Position numbers and translations under genes: made by a program
Source of the DNA: UBA5336 sp964415675
GTDB lineage: Bacteria; Pseudomonadota; Alphaproteobacteria; Caulobacterales; Hyphomonadaceae
Assembly (NCBI GenBank): GCA_964415675.1
Contig: CAYQBG010000004.1
Coordinates: 124,001 to 188,000, forward strand
Direction of reading: 5' to 3'
Length of the DNA: 64,000 bases
The notes under the pieces: model-generated
The model's input: only the letters and a program-made list of their open reading frames with translations
What the model was told of the DNA's origin: nothing
The model's database searches: none
Part shown: positions 10,020 through 18,167 of the stretch, piece after piece
How positions within the stretch are numbered: the first letter of the stretch is position 1
Layout: each line of letters starts with the position of its first letter

Positions 10020-10472
10020 ATGAACTTGCGTGAATGGCGACAAAAGAGCGGCCTGACTGCATCTGAGGCGGCCGATAAAGCTGGTGTCGCGTATTCGACC
10101 TGGGTCGCCTACGAGAATGGTTCGCGGAGGCCACGTCCCTCAGGTGCCAGAAGGATCGAAGAACTGACAGGTGGCGAAATTTCCGCTGCCAGCCTCCTTG
10201 ATCTGGATGGTCGTCCGGTTTCACGTGATGTTGGAGAGACTGAAGCTCCCTTCTCCAACGCCCCGGTCAATGTCTCAATTCCCCCTGACCTCGCCGAGAT
10301 GGCCCGCAAGTATGGCCTCGACGTGGAGGGCCTGGTCGCCGATGGCGGTGTCCCGCGCCTGCGCGAAGCCTTCAAAAGAGCCTATATTGTGCGCCACAAG
10401 GAAGCGATTGACGAGATCAACGCGTCCGCTCGCGCGCATGGGACCCTGTCTCAGCGGTTCGGAATGATCTGA
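10020..10472 (+). CDS. Antitoxin: HTH domain fused to a CcdA-type toxin-binding domain
   Basis: The 150-residue product has an XRE-like helix-turn-helix at about residues 1-45 (LREWRQKSGLTASEAADKAG, then STWVAYENGSRRPRPSGARR). This is joined to a C-terminal CcdA-like region starting near VNVSIPPDLAEMARKYGL and ending RHKEAIDEINASARAHGTLS. Canonical CcdA has a small ribbon-helix-helix DNA-binding part instead, so this is a swapped architecture. The CcdB toxin gene follows after one base. The start could be ATG 10020 or ATG 10002; the latter lies inside the palindrome, so I prefer 10020. No clear Shine-Dalgarno is seen. Confidence 0.85.
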   Translation: MNLREWRQKSGLTASEAADKAGVAYSTWVAYENGSRRPRPSGARRIEELTGGEISAASLLDLDGRPVSRDVGETEAPFSNAPVNVSIPPDLAEMARKYGLDVEGLVADGGVPRLREAFKRAYIVRHKEAIDEINASARAHGTLSQRFGMI

Positions 10473-10473
10473 G

Positions 10474-10776
10474 GTGAGCCAGTATCGCGTCCATCAACTG
10501 GTCGGCGATCCGGAGTTCAATCTCGTTGTCGTCATTCAGTCCGACTTCTTCGATTTCATCGATACGCGGGTGGTGATCCCCGTCAGGCCTCAATCTCCAA
10601 GCCAACTCGATGAGATCATCAATCCCACCTTCGAGCTCGAAGGTCGGCACTATGCGCTCCTGACCGAGCGGGTCGGCACGATTCCGAAGTCAGCGCTGGG
10701 CCGCCAGCGCGGCGACCTCAAAACTCATAGCCTGCAAATCAGCCGTGCTGTAGACCGACTCATGACAGGTTTCTGA
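10474..10776 (+). CDS. ccdB: CcdB-family toxin
   Basis: The 100-residue product matches CcdB, which poisons DNA gyrase and is neutralised by CcdA. The match runs along the length: YRVHQLVGDPEFNLVVVIQ at the N-terminus, then DFFDFIDTRVVIPV, INPTFELEGRHYALLTE and IPKSALG, ending in VDRLMTGF. The C-terminal Trp-Gly-Ile that contacts gyrase in F-plasmid CcdB is replaced by Thr-Gly-Phe. The start is a GTG right after the antitoxin stop (TGAGGTG), so translation is coupled. Gyrase as target is inferred from the family. Confidence 0.88.
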   Translation: MSQYRVHQLVGDPEFNLVVVIQSDFFDFIDTRVVIPVRPQSPSQLDEIINPTFELEGRHYALLTERVGTIPKSALGRQRGDLKTHSLQISRAVDRLMTGF

Positions 10777-10807
10777 CCGCCCCCGAAACTCAGAAAGGCC
10801 CCGTCCC

Positions 10808-11101
10808 ATGTCCACCGCCCCGATCGGCTCGAAAGCCAACCCTTCTCAATATGACTGCTTTCCCGACCTGGCCGAAGACGAGCCCTATTTCGTCATCCGC
10901 GCCAATGACCCGCTGTCCAGTGCCCTGGTCGAGCTGCACGCCTATATCGGCGCCGGGCAGGCGGGCGCGGCCCACAACAAGCTCGCCGAAATCATGTCGA
11001 TGACGACGAACCAGGCCCCGCGTCCATCCGAAAGTCCGAAATACCGTGAGACGTTCGCGATTTCGCTGGCCATGGAGAAATGGCGCGAGCAAAACGCCTA
11101 A
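10808..11101 (+). CDS. Hypothetical 97-residue protein
   Basis: I do not recognise a family. The product is soluble and mildly acidic, with no signal peptide or membrane helix. The middle (YFVIRANDPLSSALVELHAY, then a Gly/Ala-rich stretch) and the end (ISLAMEKWREQNA) look like alpha-helical segments. The residues and codon use resemble the neighbouring core genes, which supports a real gene. It is 31 bp after the CcdB toxin on the same strand. An AAAGG lies 14 bp before the ATG. Readthrough from the toxin operon is possible. Confidence 0.65.
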   Translation: MSTAPIGSKANPSQYDCFPDLAEDEPYFVIRANDPLSSALVELHAYIGAGQAGAAHNKLAEIMSMTTNQAPRPSESPKYRETFAISLAMEKWREQNA

Positions 11102-11176
11102 GGCATCGATCCTCGGTTGGACGCTGCGCCGGCCTGCTCTACCCTTCCGGGCAAGCCCAGCTGAAGGACACCCTGC

Positions 11177-11581
11177 ATGATTTACGAAGCCCTCGCCGCC
11201 ACCGCCCTGGCATTTGGCGCGATTATCGGTCTTGGAAGCCTTGTCAGCCCGAACTGGGCGGCGGGCGTGGTGCGCCTTATCGAGGATCCCGAAAAGCCGG
11301 GCGGCTTTGCGGAATTCCGCGCAACCTATGGCGGCCTGCTGATGATGCTGCACCTGACAGGGCTGATCGCGCTGTTCATGCTGCCGCCCTTCATGGGCAT
11401 CGCGGCAGTGCTTCCCATCGCGGCGGGCTGGGCCGGCGCAGCATTCGGGCGCATGTTCTCGCTCATTTTCGACGCCAAACGGCTGCGCGAGCCTGCGATG
11501 AACCCCATATGGATCTCAGTCGAACTGATCCTGGCCATCGCCATCGCGGCACCGGCCTTCCAACTGATGGGCGCGTCGTGA
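11177..11581 (+). CDS. DUF4345-like small membrane protein
   Basis: The 134-residue product is an integral membrane protein with four hydrophobic helices, roughly residues 3-25, 52-72, 74-92 and 110-131. Polar turns between them include WAAGVVRLIEDPEKPGGFAEFRATYGG. That arrangement and the FRATYGGL motif resemble the DUF4345 family of unknown function. An AAGGACA lies upstream of the ATG. It is 36 bp from the pseudouridine synthase gene on the same strand. Assignment to DUF4345 is by pattern and should be treated as probable. Confidence 0.7.
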   Translation: MIYEALAATALAFGAIIGLGSLVSPNWAAGVVRLIEDPEKPGGFAEFRATYGGLLMMLHLTGLIALFMLPPFMGIAAVLPIAAGWAGAAFGRMFSLIFDAKRLREPAMNPIWISVELILAIAIAAPAFQLMGAS

Positions 11582-11617
11582 AAACAAGCTGATGGCGCGA
11601 ATGAAAGGACAAGCTTC

Positions 11618-12472
11618 ATGACGGAGCGTCGGGAGACGGACCGCACCGCAAAATCGGCGGACCCGGAACCGGGTGAGCGGATTGCAAAATATCTCGCACG
11701 CGCCGGGATCGCGTCCAGGCGGGCCAGCGAAGCGCTTATCGAGGCCGGCAAGGTAAGCGTGAACGGCAAACGCCTCACCACGCCGGCCTTCAAGGTCACC
11801 GGGCGTGAGGATATCCGCGTGTCGGGCAAGCCCGTCAAAGCGCCCGAACCGACGCGGCTATGGCGCTATCACAAGCCTTCAGGCCTGATGACGACGAATC
11901 ACGACCCGGCCGGACGGCGCAGGATCTTTGACGAGCTTCCCAGATCGCTGCCGCGTGTGATGACGGTCGGGCGCCTCGATCTCAATACAGAGGGGCTCTT
12001 GCTCCTGACCAATGACGGGGAACTCGCCCGTGCGCTGGAGCTGCCCTCGAATGCCCTGGCGCGGACCTATCGCGCCCGTGCCCATGGCCAGGTGACGCCC
12101 GCCGCGCTGGCCCGCCTTGCTGAAGGTCTCACGCTGGAAGGAGAGCATTTCGCGCCGATCACCGCCGTCCTCGAACAGGAACTGGGCGCCAATAACTGGC
12201 TGCGGGTGACGCTGGCAGAAGGCAAAAAACGAGAGGTCCGGCGCGCGCTGGAGGCCGTGGGACTGGAAGTGAACCGCCTGATCCGGGTTGACTACGGACC
12301 CTTCACGCTGGGCGAGCTTCGCCCCGGCGCGGTCCAGGAGGTGCCCGAAAGCGAGTGCGAATCGCATCTTGGGGAGCTGATGCCGGAAAAACGCCCGCAG
12401 CCCCCCGCCTCGCATGGTCCCGCCAAAGGCCGGCAACCAGGCAGGAAACAGGTGTCAAAACGGCGGCGTTGA
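11618..12472 (+). CDS. rluB: 23S rRNA pseudouridine synthase, RluB/RsuA family
   Basis: The enzyme isomerises a uridine to pseudouridine in rRNA. The 284-residue product has an N-terminal S4 RNA-binding domain (ERIAKYLARAGIASRRASEA, then GKVSVNG). The RsuA/RluB catalytic core follows with GRLDLNTEGLLLLTNDG, whose Asp is the nucleophile, and later EGKKREVRRALEAVGL. The basic C-terminal tail (PGRKQVSKRRR) may aid RNA binding. RluB versus RluE or RluF cannot be fixed from sequence alone; the S4 domain and length favour RluB. AAAGGAC precedes the ATG. Confidence 0.88.
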   Translation: MTERRETDRTAKSADPEPGERIAKYLARAGIASRRASEALIEAGKVSVNGKRLTTPAFKVTGREDIRVSGKPVKAPEPTRLWRYHKPSGLMTTNHDPAGRRRIFDELPRSLPRVMTVGRLDLNTEGLLLLTNDGELARALELPSNALARTYRARAHGQVTPAALARLAEGLTLEGEHFAPITAVLEQELGANNWLRVTLAEGKKREVRRALEAVGLEVNRLIRVDYGPFTLGELRPGAVQEVPESECESHLGELMPEKRPQPPASHGPAKGRQPGRKQVSKRRR

Positions 12473-12525
12473 GTTAACGTGGACGCAAAGGGAAAGACAA
12501 AAAGCCCATCGGAGGAAAAGCCAGC

Positions 12526-13863
12526 ATGTCTACAAGCGCCGCTATCGCCGCCCCGCCGGAAACCAAGCAAGACCCCACGCGTCAGATGAGCGAAGTGGCG
12601 CAGGAGACGTGCGGCCTGATCACCAGCCCGCACACTTACGCTCAGCCGAAACTCCTCGACGAGACCTTCGCCCGCTTGCGGGCCGGCGATCCGCTCGCCT
12701 GGATGGAGCCGGAAGGCTATCGTCCCTTCTGGGCTGTGACCAAGCATGCCGATATCATGGAGATCTCGCGGCAGAACGACCTGTTCACCAATGGCCAGCG
12801 CGAAATACTGTCACCGCATGAGACCGAGAAGCAGATCTATTCGATCATGGGCGGGCCGCATCTGGTGCGCACGCTGGTCCAGATGGACGATCCCGAACAT
12901 TACAAGCTGCGCCACCTGACGCAGGAATGGTTCCTTCCCCAGAATGTGCGAACACGCCAGGACGCGGTCCGCTCGATTGCCAAGGAATTCGTCGACCGGA
13001 TGGAGGATCTGGGCGGGGAATGCGACTTCGTGAACGATGTCGCGCTGCACTATCCGCTGCGCGTGATCATGCAGATCCTCGGCGTGCCGGTCGAGGACGA
13101 ACCGCGCATGCTCAAGCTGACCCAGGAGATGTTCGGCGCACAGGACGAAGACCTCACCCGCGACAAGGACGCCATCGCCAAGCAGGATGTCGCTGCGGGC
13201 CTGGCCGCGATGCAGGGCGTCGTGGCCGATTTCTTCCAGTATTTCACCGAGATGACCAAGAACCGGCGCGCTCATCCGCGCGATGATGTCTCCACCGTCA
13301 TTGCCAATGGAAAGATCGACGGCGAGCCGATCGGCGAGTTCGAGGCGATGAGCTATTATGTCATCGTCGCGGCCGCCGGCCATGACACGACCAGCGCCTC
13401 CACCGGCGGCGGCATGCTGGCCATGCTGGAAAATCCGGACGCGCTGAAACTGATGATGGAAGATCCAAAGGCCCATTCGCGCACCTGCGTCGATGAGGCG
13501 ATCCGCTGGACAACGCCTGTCAAGCATTTCATGCGCACCGCGCAGGAAGATTACGAGCTGCGCGGGAAAATCATCCGCAAGGGCGAGTCGCTGATGCTCA
13601 ACTATCCCTCGGGCAACCGCGACGAGGAAGTGTTTGACGATCCTTACACTTTCCGCGCCGACCGCAGCCCGAACCGCCTCATCTCCTTCGGCTATGGCGG
13701 ACACATGTGCCTCGGCATGCACCTGGCGCGCATGGAGATGCAGGCGCTCTATGAAGAGCTGTTCTCAAGGGTGAAGAGCATCGAGCTCGCCGGAGAGGCC
13801 ACACATGTCAGGGCCAATTTCGTCGGCGGCCCGAAATCGATCCCGGTGCGGTATCGGTTTTAG
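12526..13863 (+). CDS. Cytochrome P450
   Basis: This is a soluble class I bacterial P450 of 445 residues. The I-helix oxygen-activation motif AGHDTT is at about residues 284-289, the ExxR motif in DEAIRW, and the heme-binding loop FGYGGHMCLG places the thiolate ligand at Cys395. No membrane anchor or fused reductase is present, so ferredoxin and reductase partners must come from elsewhere. The substrate cannot be read from sequence; related alphaproteobacterial P450s act on steroids, terpenes or alkanes. GGAGGAAAAG precedes the ATG. Confidence 0.94.
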   Translation: MSTSAAIAAPPETKQDPTRQMSEVAQETCGLITSPHTYAQPKLLDETFARLRAGDPLAWMEPEGYRPFWAVTKHADIMEISRQNDLFTNGQREILSPHETEKQIYSIMGGPHLVRTLVQMDDPEHYKLRHLTQEWFLPQNVRTRQDAVRSIAKEFVDRMEDLGGECDFVNDVALHYPLRVIMQILGVPVEDEPRMLKLTQEMFGAQDEDLTRDKDAIAKQDVAAGLAAMQGVVADFFQYFTEMTKNRRAHPRDDVSTVIANGKIDGEPIGEFEAMSYYVIVAAAGHDTTSASTGGGMLAMLENPDALKLMMEDPKAHSRTCVDEAIRWTTPVKHFMRTAQEDYELRGKIIRKGESLMLNYPSGNRDEEVFDDPYTFRADRSPNRLISFGYGGHMCLGMHLARMEMQALYEELFSRVKSIELAGEATHVRANFVGGPKSIPVRYRF

Positions 13864-13901
13864 GCGGATCGCTGAAGGGGACGGGCGGGTTTTTGCCGAT
13901 C

Positions 13902-13993
13902 TGTAGGGTGGGTGGAGCGAAGCGATACCCACCACCGAAAACTCGACATGACATACAAATGGTGGATTTCGCCTTCGGCGAACTCACCTTACA
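13902..13993. repeat. Paired palindromic repeat (BIME-like), copy 1
   Basis: Two half-elements face each other. The left half runs from TGTAGGGTGGGTGGAGCG through GCGATACCCACC. The right half, read on the other strand, is TGTAAGGTGAG, then CGCCGAAGGCG, then ATCCACC. They are separated by about 25 bp. Both halves share the plan TGTAGGGTG...GGAGCGAAGCGATA...CACC. This resembles the widespread REP family around GGGTGGGT...GAGCGAAGCGATACCCACC. It occupies the left part of the 316-bp gap between the P450 and the GYF gene; the remainder (13994-14179) is AT-rich with no gene I can support. Confidence 0.8.
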
Positions 13994-14179
13994 GCTTCGC
14001 GCAGCTACTCATGCTTTTCCTGAAATTGGCAATTTTATCTCATTAGCAAGCCGGATCTTGGCCCGCCCTTTCGGTCGAAAGAACGGTCGGGCTCTGATCA
14101 ATAAAATATCGTCTGGGCAATAACCTAACTGAAACTCCGCAATGCTATGCGCCGGGGAATTCGGATTGGAGGTAGTTAA

Positions 14180-14842
14180 ATGACATGGCACATTGCGCGA
14201 GGGTCGGCCAAACGGGGGCCGATATCACAAAGCCAGATTGCCCGATTGATTGAAACCGGGCGCTTGCAGCCCACCGATCACGTTTGGCGTGAGGGAATGC
14301 CCGCATGGAAGCCATTAACTGAAGTCGAAGAACTTTCCTTGTCACCGAATTCCTCTGCTTCCAGTGCCCCCCCTTTACCCCGAAATCACGTTGACACGAA
14401 GCTAACTCCGGGTGGCTACGTCGTTTCCCATTGGCAGGGACGGTTTGGTCTCGCCAAAAGTTTCTGGGTCAACGGTGTTGTAACTTGGATAATGTTTCAA
14501 GTTATCTTTTTCGTACTTATCGTTATTGCGGCCAATATTGACCCGAGCTATGTTGAAATCCTGTGGCTAGCGTATGTGTTGATGTATTTGGCATTGGCTG
14601 TGTGGCACCCTGTAGGTCTTTATAGAAGTGCGATCAACCAAATTCGGAACTCTAAACCGCGCTCGACTTTCTGGGCACACGTGTCTTTGATTTATTCAGG
14701 TGCATACATACCCATGTTCTTTTTCATTTCCGTTGCGATTATCAGCGGTGTCGTCGCTCTAGGTGCTGAAGGAGACGCCGCGTACAACTCGGCATCCACG
14801 AACCCGTTTGCGGACGACAACATTGCAAAGTATTATGAATAA
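14180..14842 (+). CDS. GYF_2 (DUF4339) domain membrane protein
   Basis: The 220-residue product starts with a GYF_2/DUF4339 domain at about residues 1-55, recognised by WHIARGSAKRGPISQSQIARL and VWREGMPAWKPL. A Ser/Pro-rich linker and a membrane part with three hydrophobic helices follow (about 94-120, 126-146 and 170-193). GYF_2 proteins are thought to bind peptides; no process is known for this one. GGAGGTAG precedes the ATG. The gene is markedly AT-richer than its neighbours and lies between two paired palindromic repeats, which together suggest it was acquired. Confidence 0.78.
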   Translation: MTWHIARGSAKRGPISQSQIARLIETGRLQPTDHVWREGMPAWKPLTEVEELSLSPNSSASSAPPLPRNHVDTKLTPGGYVVSHWQGRFGLAKSFWVNGVVTWIMFQVIFFVLIVIAANIDPSYVEILWLAYVLMYLALAVWHPVGLYRSAINQIRNSKPRSTFWAHVSLIYSGAYIPMFFFISVAIISGVVALGAEGDAAYNSASTNPFADDNIAKYYE

Positions 14843-14862
14843 CGACAAGATTGCGCAGCAAG

Positions 14863-14948
14863 CGTAGGGAGCATGGAGCGTGAGCGATATGCACCAATCA
14901 GCTCGTGAGCCTGGTGCATATCGGCCTTCGGCCTCCTTGCACCCTACG
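14863..14948. repeat. Paired palindromic repeat (BIME-like), copy 2
   Basis: This has the same organisation as the copy at 13902-13993. The left half is CGTAGGGAGCATGGAGCGTG plus AGCGATATGCACC. The inverted right half is GGTGCATATCGGCC, then TTCGGCCTCC, then TTGCACCCTACG, with about 17 bp between them. The outer ends GTAGGG/CCCTAC and the GGAGCG...GATA core are shared with copy 1, while the variable stem differs (GCA/TGC instead of GGT/ACC). The compensating change in both arms suggests selection on the hairpin. The rest of the gap to phoH holds no gene. Confidence 0.8.
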
Positions 14949-15036
14949 CCCCTCCTGCGGCACCATTGGAAACCATCGCGGAAATTCACGTAGGCTGTAT
15001 CAGGCTTAAGAGGCACAATCCCAGCCGCCGCGCCGG

Positions 15037-15846
15037 CTACAACGCGGTCAGCATTTCCGCGACAAGCGGATGACGAACCACGTCCTTGCCTTCCAGTCGG
15101 ATGACCGACACGTCCTCCATCCCTTCCAGCTTGTCGGCCACCACACCGAGCCCGGACAGTTCCGGCAGGAGGTCAGACTGGGCCGGGTCGCCGGTCACCA
15201 CCATGGTCGAGTGCCAGCCGAGCCGCGTCAGCAGCATTTTCAGCTGCGTATAGGTACAGTTCTGCGCCTCGTCGATCACGACAAAGGCATTGTTCAGAGT
15301 GCGCCCGCGCATGAAACCGATCGGCGCGATCTCGATCAGCCCTTCTGCGATCATGTGCTTGAGCTGCTGCGGGCTCAGCCGGTCGGACAGGGCGTCATAG
15401 AGCGGGCGGAGATAGGGCGCGAGCTTGTCCTCCATCGCGCCAGGCAGGAAGCCGATCTGCTCGCCGGCCTCAACAGCCGGGCGCGACAGTACGATCCGTC
15501 CGACCTTGCCCTTCTGCAGCGCCTCGACCGCCTTGGCGATGGCAAGGTAGGTCTTGCCCGTCCCCGCCGGCCCGAGCGCGCAAACCAGCGGTTGAGTATC
15601 AAGCGCCTTGAGAAGCTCGGCCTGGTTTTCCGAGCGCGGCTTGATGTTTTTCTGGTAGCGCTGTTCGCGCGGCGGCTGGGCCTGTTTCGGGCCCTGGCCG
15701 CGCCGTCTGTCCGCATCATCCGGGTGCCAGCCCCCATCAATCGCATAGAGATCAGCGCGTTTGGCCGGCGCGGATTCGTCGAAGAAGAGCGCCGCATCAA
15801 TCTCGGCGGCGGACTTCATGCGCTTGGCAGCATTGCGTTTTCCCAT
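15037..15846 (-). CDS. phoH: PhoH-like ATPase
   Basis: The 269-residue product is a PhoH-family P-loop ATPase, related to superfamily 1 helicase cores and linked to RNA metabolism. Walker A is GPAGTGKTYLA, Walker B is VVIDEAQN, and VVTGDPAQSDLLP is the family's following motif. The ATG at 15844-15846 is chosen because AAAAGGAG lies just upstream and the N-terminus becomes MGKRNAAKRMKSAAEIDAAL; a longer frame to 15993 has no such site. A strong hairpin with seven Us sits between the upstream region and this ribosome-binding site. ybeY is not adjacent. Confidence 0.9.
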   Translation of the reverse strand: MGKRNAAKRMKSAAEIDAALFFDESAPAKRADLYAIDGGWHPDDADRRRGQGPKQAQPPREQRYQKNIKPRSENQAELLKALDTQPLVCALGPAGTGKTYLAIAKAVEALQKGKVGRIVLSRPAVEAGEQIGFLPGAMEDKLAPYLRPLYDALSDRLSPQQLKHMIAEGLIEIAPIGFMRGRTLNNAFVVIDEAQNCTYTQLKMLLTRLGWHSTMVVTGDPAQSDLLPELSGLGVVADKLEGMEDVSVIRLEGKDVVRHPLVAEMLTAL

Positions 15847-15870
15847 GGATGACTCCTTTTCGCAGGGCAC

Positions 15871-15901
15871 AAAAAAACCGCTGGGCGAAGGCGCGCAGCG
15901 G
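15871..15901 (-). terminator. Intrinsic terminator upstream of phoH
   Basis: Read on the minus strand, stem CCGCTG (15901-15896), a GC-rich inner helix with TTCG loop, stem CAGCGG (15883-15878), then seven Us (15877-15871). It lies about 15 bp before the phoH ribosome-binding site, with no minus-strand gene above it. It therefore either ends a short untranslated transcript or acts as a leader attenuator for phoH. The region 15902-16110 between the divergent genes is GC-rich and structured but has no supportable reading frame. Confidence 0.75.
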
Positions 15902-16110
15902 CTACTCGAACAGGGATTGGGGGACGGGCCGGGGGCGGCGACACCGGGAGAGGCCCTTTCAGGCCAGGGTCTTCCAGATTGTCGAAGTCGCATCGGGTCG
16001 CAACCCTCCCGGCTCGAATCTGTTTACGAGAAGATGCTAGCAGGGTTAATCGACGGTTACGTGACATTCCGGATGCGAAACGAAACTCGAGGAAACAAGG
16101 GGTTACATTC

Positions 16111-16641
16111 ATGGCGATATACGAAATTGAGGGAATTTCCCCCACCCTGCCGCAAAGTGGTAACTATTGGGTCGCTGAAACCGCGACAGTAATGGGCCGG
16201 GTGATTCTCAAGGAGAATGCGAGCATCTGGTATGGCGCGGTGCTGCGCGGCGACAATGACCCGATCACTATTGGCGAGAATACGAACATCCAGGATGGCA
16301 GCGTCATTCACACCGATATCGGCATGCCCTGCACGGTCGGCGCGCATGTCACGGTGGGCCATATGGTCATGCTGCATGGCTGCACTGTTGGCGATGAGAG
16401 TCTGATTGGCATCGGCGCGACCGTGCTCAATGGCGCGAGGATCGGGCGCAATTGCATCATTGGCGCCCATGCCCTGATCCCTGAAGGCAAGGAGATCCCT
16501 GACAATTCCCTCGTCATGGGGGCGCCGGGCAAGGTGATCAAACAGGTCAGCGAGCAGCAGGTCGCCATGTTCAGACTATCGGCCGAACACTATGTCGAAA
16601 ACTGGAAGAAACACCGGACAGGACTAAGACGGATCGACTGA
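16111..16641 (+). CDS. Gamma-class carbonic anhydrase-like protein (YrdA/PaaY family)
   Basis: The 176-residue product is a left-handed beta-helix trimer with hexapeptide repeats (for example IGENTNIQDGSVIH and IGIGATVLNGARIG). The three metal-binding histidines expected for gamma-CA are present: His67 in VIHTDIG, His84 in TVGH and His89 in MLHGC. Activity varies in this family, and some members are acyl-CoA thioesterases (PaaY) or inactive. The ATG at 16111 follows AAGGGG; a longer frame to 15979 adds residues without family similarity. It stands alone between phoH and thiD. Confidence 0.88.
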   Translation: MAIYEIEGISPTLPQSGNYWVAETATVMGRVILKENASIWYGAVLRGDNDPITIGENTNIQDGSVIHTDIGMPCTVGAHVTVGHMVMLHGCTVGDESLIGIGATVLNGARIGRNCIIGAHALIPEGKEIPDNSLVMGAPGKVIKQVSEQQVAMFRLSAEHYVENWKKHRTGLRRID

Positions 16642-16648
16642 TTAAGGA

Positions 16649-17494
16649 TCAGCCGACCTGGCCGGCGGCACCACGCAACGGCCAGGCATGATCGACCGCC
16701 CCATGACCGGCGCCAAATCCCGGCGAACGCCGGATCGCCTCGATCAGGTATTCGCGCGCCTCTTCAACAGCTTGAGGCAGCAGGGCGCCCTGAGCGATCC
16801 GGGCCGCGATGGAAGCGGCGAGCGTGCAGCCTGTGCCGTGCGTATTCTTCGTGTCGATCCGCGGCCCCTCGAACAGCCACTCGCCATCGACCGTCTGCAA
16901 CACGTCAACAATGACGTCGCCTTCGACATGGGCGCCCTTGACCAGCGCGCCTCTTGCCCCGGCCTCCAGAAGCCGCTCAGCCGCCCGCCTCTGGCCATCA
17001 ACGCTGTCGACGGATTTGCGCGTCAGGATTTCCGCTTCCCACGCATTTGGCGTGACCAGCGCGGCATGGGGAACCAACAATGTTCGAATTGTATCGATTG
17101 CACTGTTTGGCAGGAGCCTGTCGCCACTGCTCGACACCATGACCGGGTCGATCACACGCGGCATGGCTCCTGCTGCGCGTGCATCCAACTCTTCGGCTAT
17201 GGCCTCCACCAGCGCGCGATCGCCGAGCATGCCGGTCTTGATCACATCGGCGCCAAGATCAGCCAGCGTCACGCGGATCTGGCCGATAACGGCGTCGACC
17301 GGGACAGGCCAGACTGAGTGGACAGCCAGCGTATCCTGCACCGTGATGGCTGTCACCGCCGTCATGGCGAAACCGCCCATAGCCGTGATAGCCTTGATAT
17401 CGGCCTGGATGCCCGCGCCGCCACCGCTGTCGGACCCGGCGATGACCAGCACGCGCCCCCGCGGGTCTGACGCGTCTTTCGGATCAGTCATCAT
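16649..17494 (-). CDS. thiD: Hydroxymethylpyrimidine/phosphomethylpyrimidine kinase
   Basis: ThiD phosphorylates HMP to HMP-PP for thiamine synthesis. The 281-residue ribokinase-fold protein shows the N-terminal GSDSGGGAGIQADIKAITA signature, DPVMVSSSG, and the C-terminal THGTGCTLAASIAA motif with the catalytic Asp region. Tandem ATG codons at 17494 and 17491 sit inside the end of the upstream methyltransferase gene, an 11-bp overlap that indicates coupling. No other thi gene is in the window. The kinase specificity is inferred from the full-length match. Confidence 0.94.
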   Translation of the reverse strand: MMTDPKDASDPRGRVLVIAGSDSGGGAGIQADIKAITAMGGFAMTAVTAITVQDTLAVHSVWPVPVDAVIGQIRVTLADLGADVIKTGMLGDRALVEAIAEELDARAAGAMPRVIDPVMVSSSGDRLLPNSAIDTIRTLLVPHAALVTPNAWEAEILTRKSVDSVDGQRRAAERLLEAGARGALVKGAHVEGDVIVDVLQTVDGEWLFEGPRIDTKNTHGTGCTLAASIAARIAQGALLPQAVEEAREYLIEAIRRSPGFGAGHGAVDHAWPLRGAAGQVG

Positions 17495-18155
17495 CCGCGC
17501 TCTTCACCCGCGCGATCGCCAGCCCGTCATGCCCCTTGATTCCGACCTGCTGGAGGATGATCGCCTCAAGGTGCGGATGCTCGGCGAGGGACTGGTTGAA
17601 GGCGGCCGCACCAATCGCCTGGGGGTCGATTCCGGGTGGCGCGAGCACAGTTCCCTTGCGCACGACATTGTCAGCGATGATCAGCCCGCCCGGCCGGGCC
17701 AGCCGGACAGCATGATTGAGATAGGCCGGGTAGGATTCCTTGTTGGCATCGATGAAGATGAGATCGAAAGATGGCTCCAGCCCGGGAAGAAGGTCAAGCG
17801 CAGCGCCGCTCCGCACATCGCACTGACCATCAAGTCCAGCCGCTTTCAGGGACGCCCGCGCCACGTCTGCATGTTTTGGATCGCGTTCCAGCGACACAAG
17901 TTCGCCATCCTTTGGCAGGGCACGGCCCAGCCAGATGGTCGAATATCCCGCCAGCGTTCCGATTTCAAGAATCCGACGCGCGCCGGCAATCCGGGCGAGC
18001 AGATAAAGGAGCTTGCCCTGCCCGGGCGAGACTTCGATCGCCGGAAGCCCATGAGCGCGCGCGCGATCAATGGCGCCCTGCAGCGCGGGATCGTCGGGCA
18101 CGAACAGGCTATCGATATAATTATCTACGGCTTCGAAACTGACCCTGCCTGCCAT
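17484..18155 (-). CDS. O-methyltransferase, class I SAM-dependent (COMT/CCoAOMT-like)
   Basis: The 223-residue product belongs to the methyltransferase_3 family. The SAM-binding motif I is LEIGTLAGYSTIWLGRAL, the acidic loop is VSLERDPKHA, and FDLIFIDANKESYPAYL contains the metal-binding Asp-Ala-Asn typical of catechol-type O-methyltransferases. A second metal site is IIADNVVRKGTV. The acceptor is unknown. It overlaps thiD by 11 bp, although no functional link is evident. The ATG is at 18153-18155, and sleB ends 12 bp downstream of it on the same strand. Confidence 0.88.
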   Translation of the reverse strand: MAGRVSFEAVDNYIDSLFVPDDPALQGAIDRARAHGLPAIEVSPGQGKLLYLLARIAGARRILEIGTLAGYSTIWLGRALPKDGELVSLERDPKHADVARASLKAAGLDGQCDVRSGAALDLLPGLEPSFDLIFIDANKESYPAYLNHAVRLARPGGLIIADNVVRKGTVLAPPGIDPQAIGAAAFNQSLAEHPHLEAIILQQVGIKGHDGLAIARVKSADDD

Positions 18156-18167
18156 ACGCCAGCCTCG

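Noticed and set aside
15902..16060. tRNA or 4.5S RNA candidate near phoH
   Set aside because: A TTCGAG string superficially resembles a T-loop, but no cloverleaf or SRP Alu/S-domain motif (GGAAGGAAGCAG) can be built.
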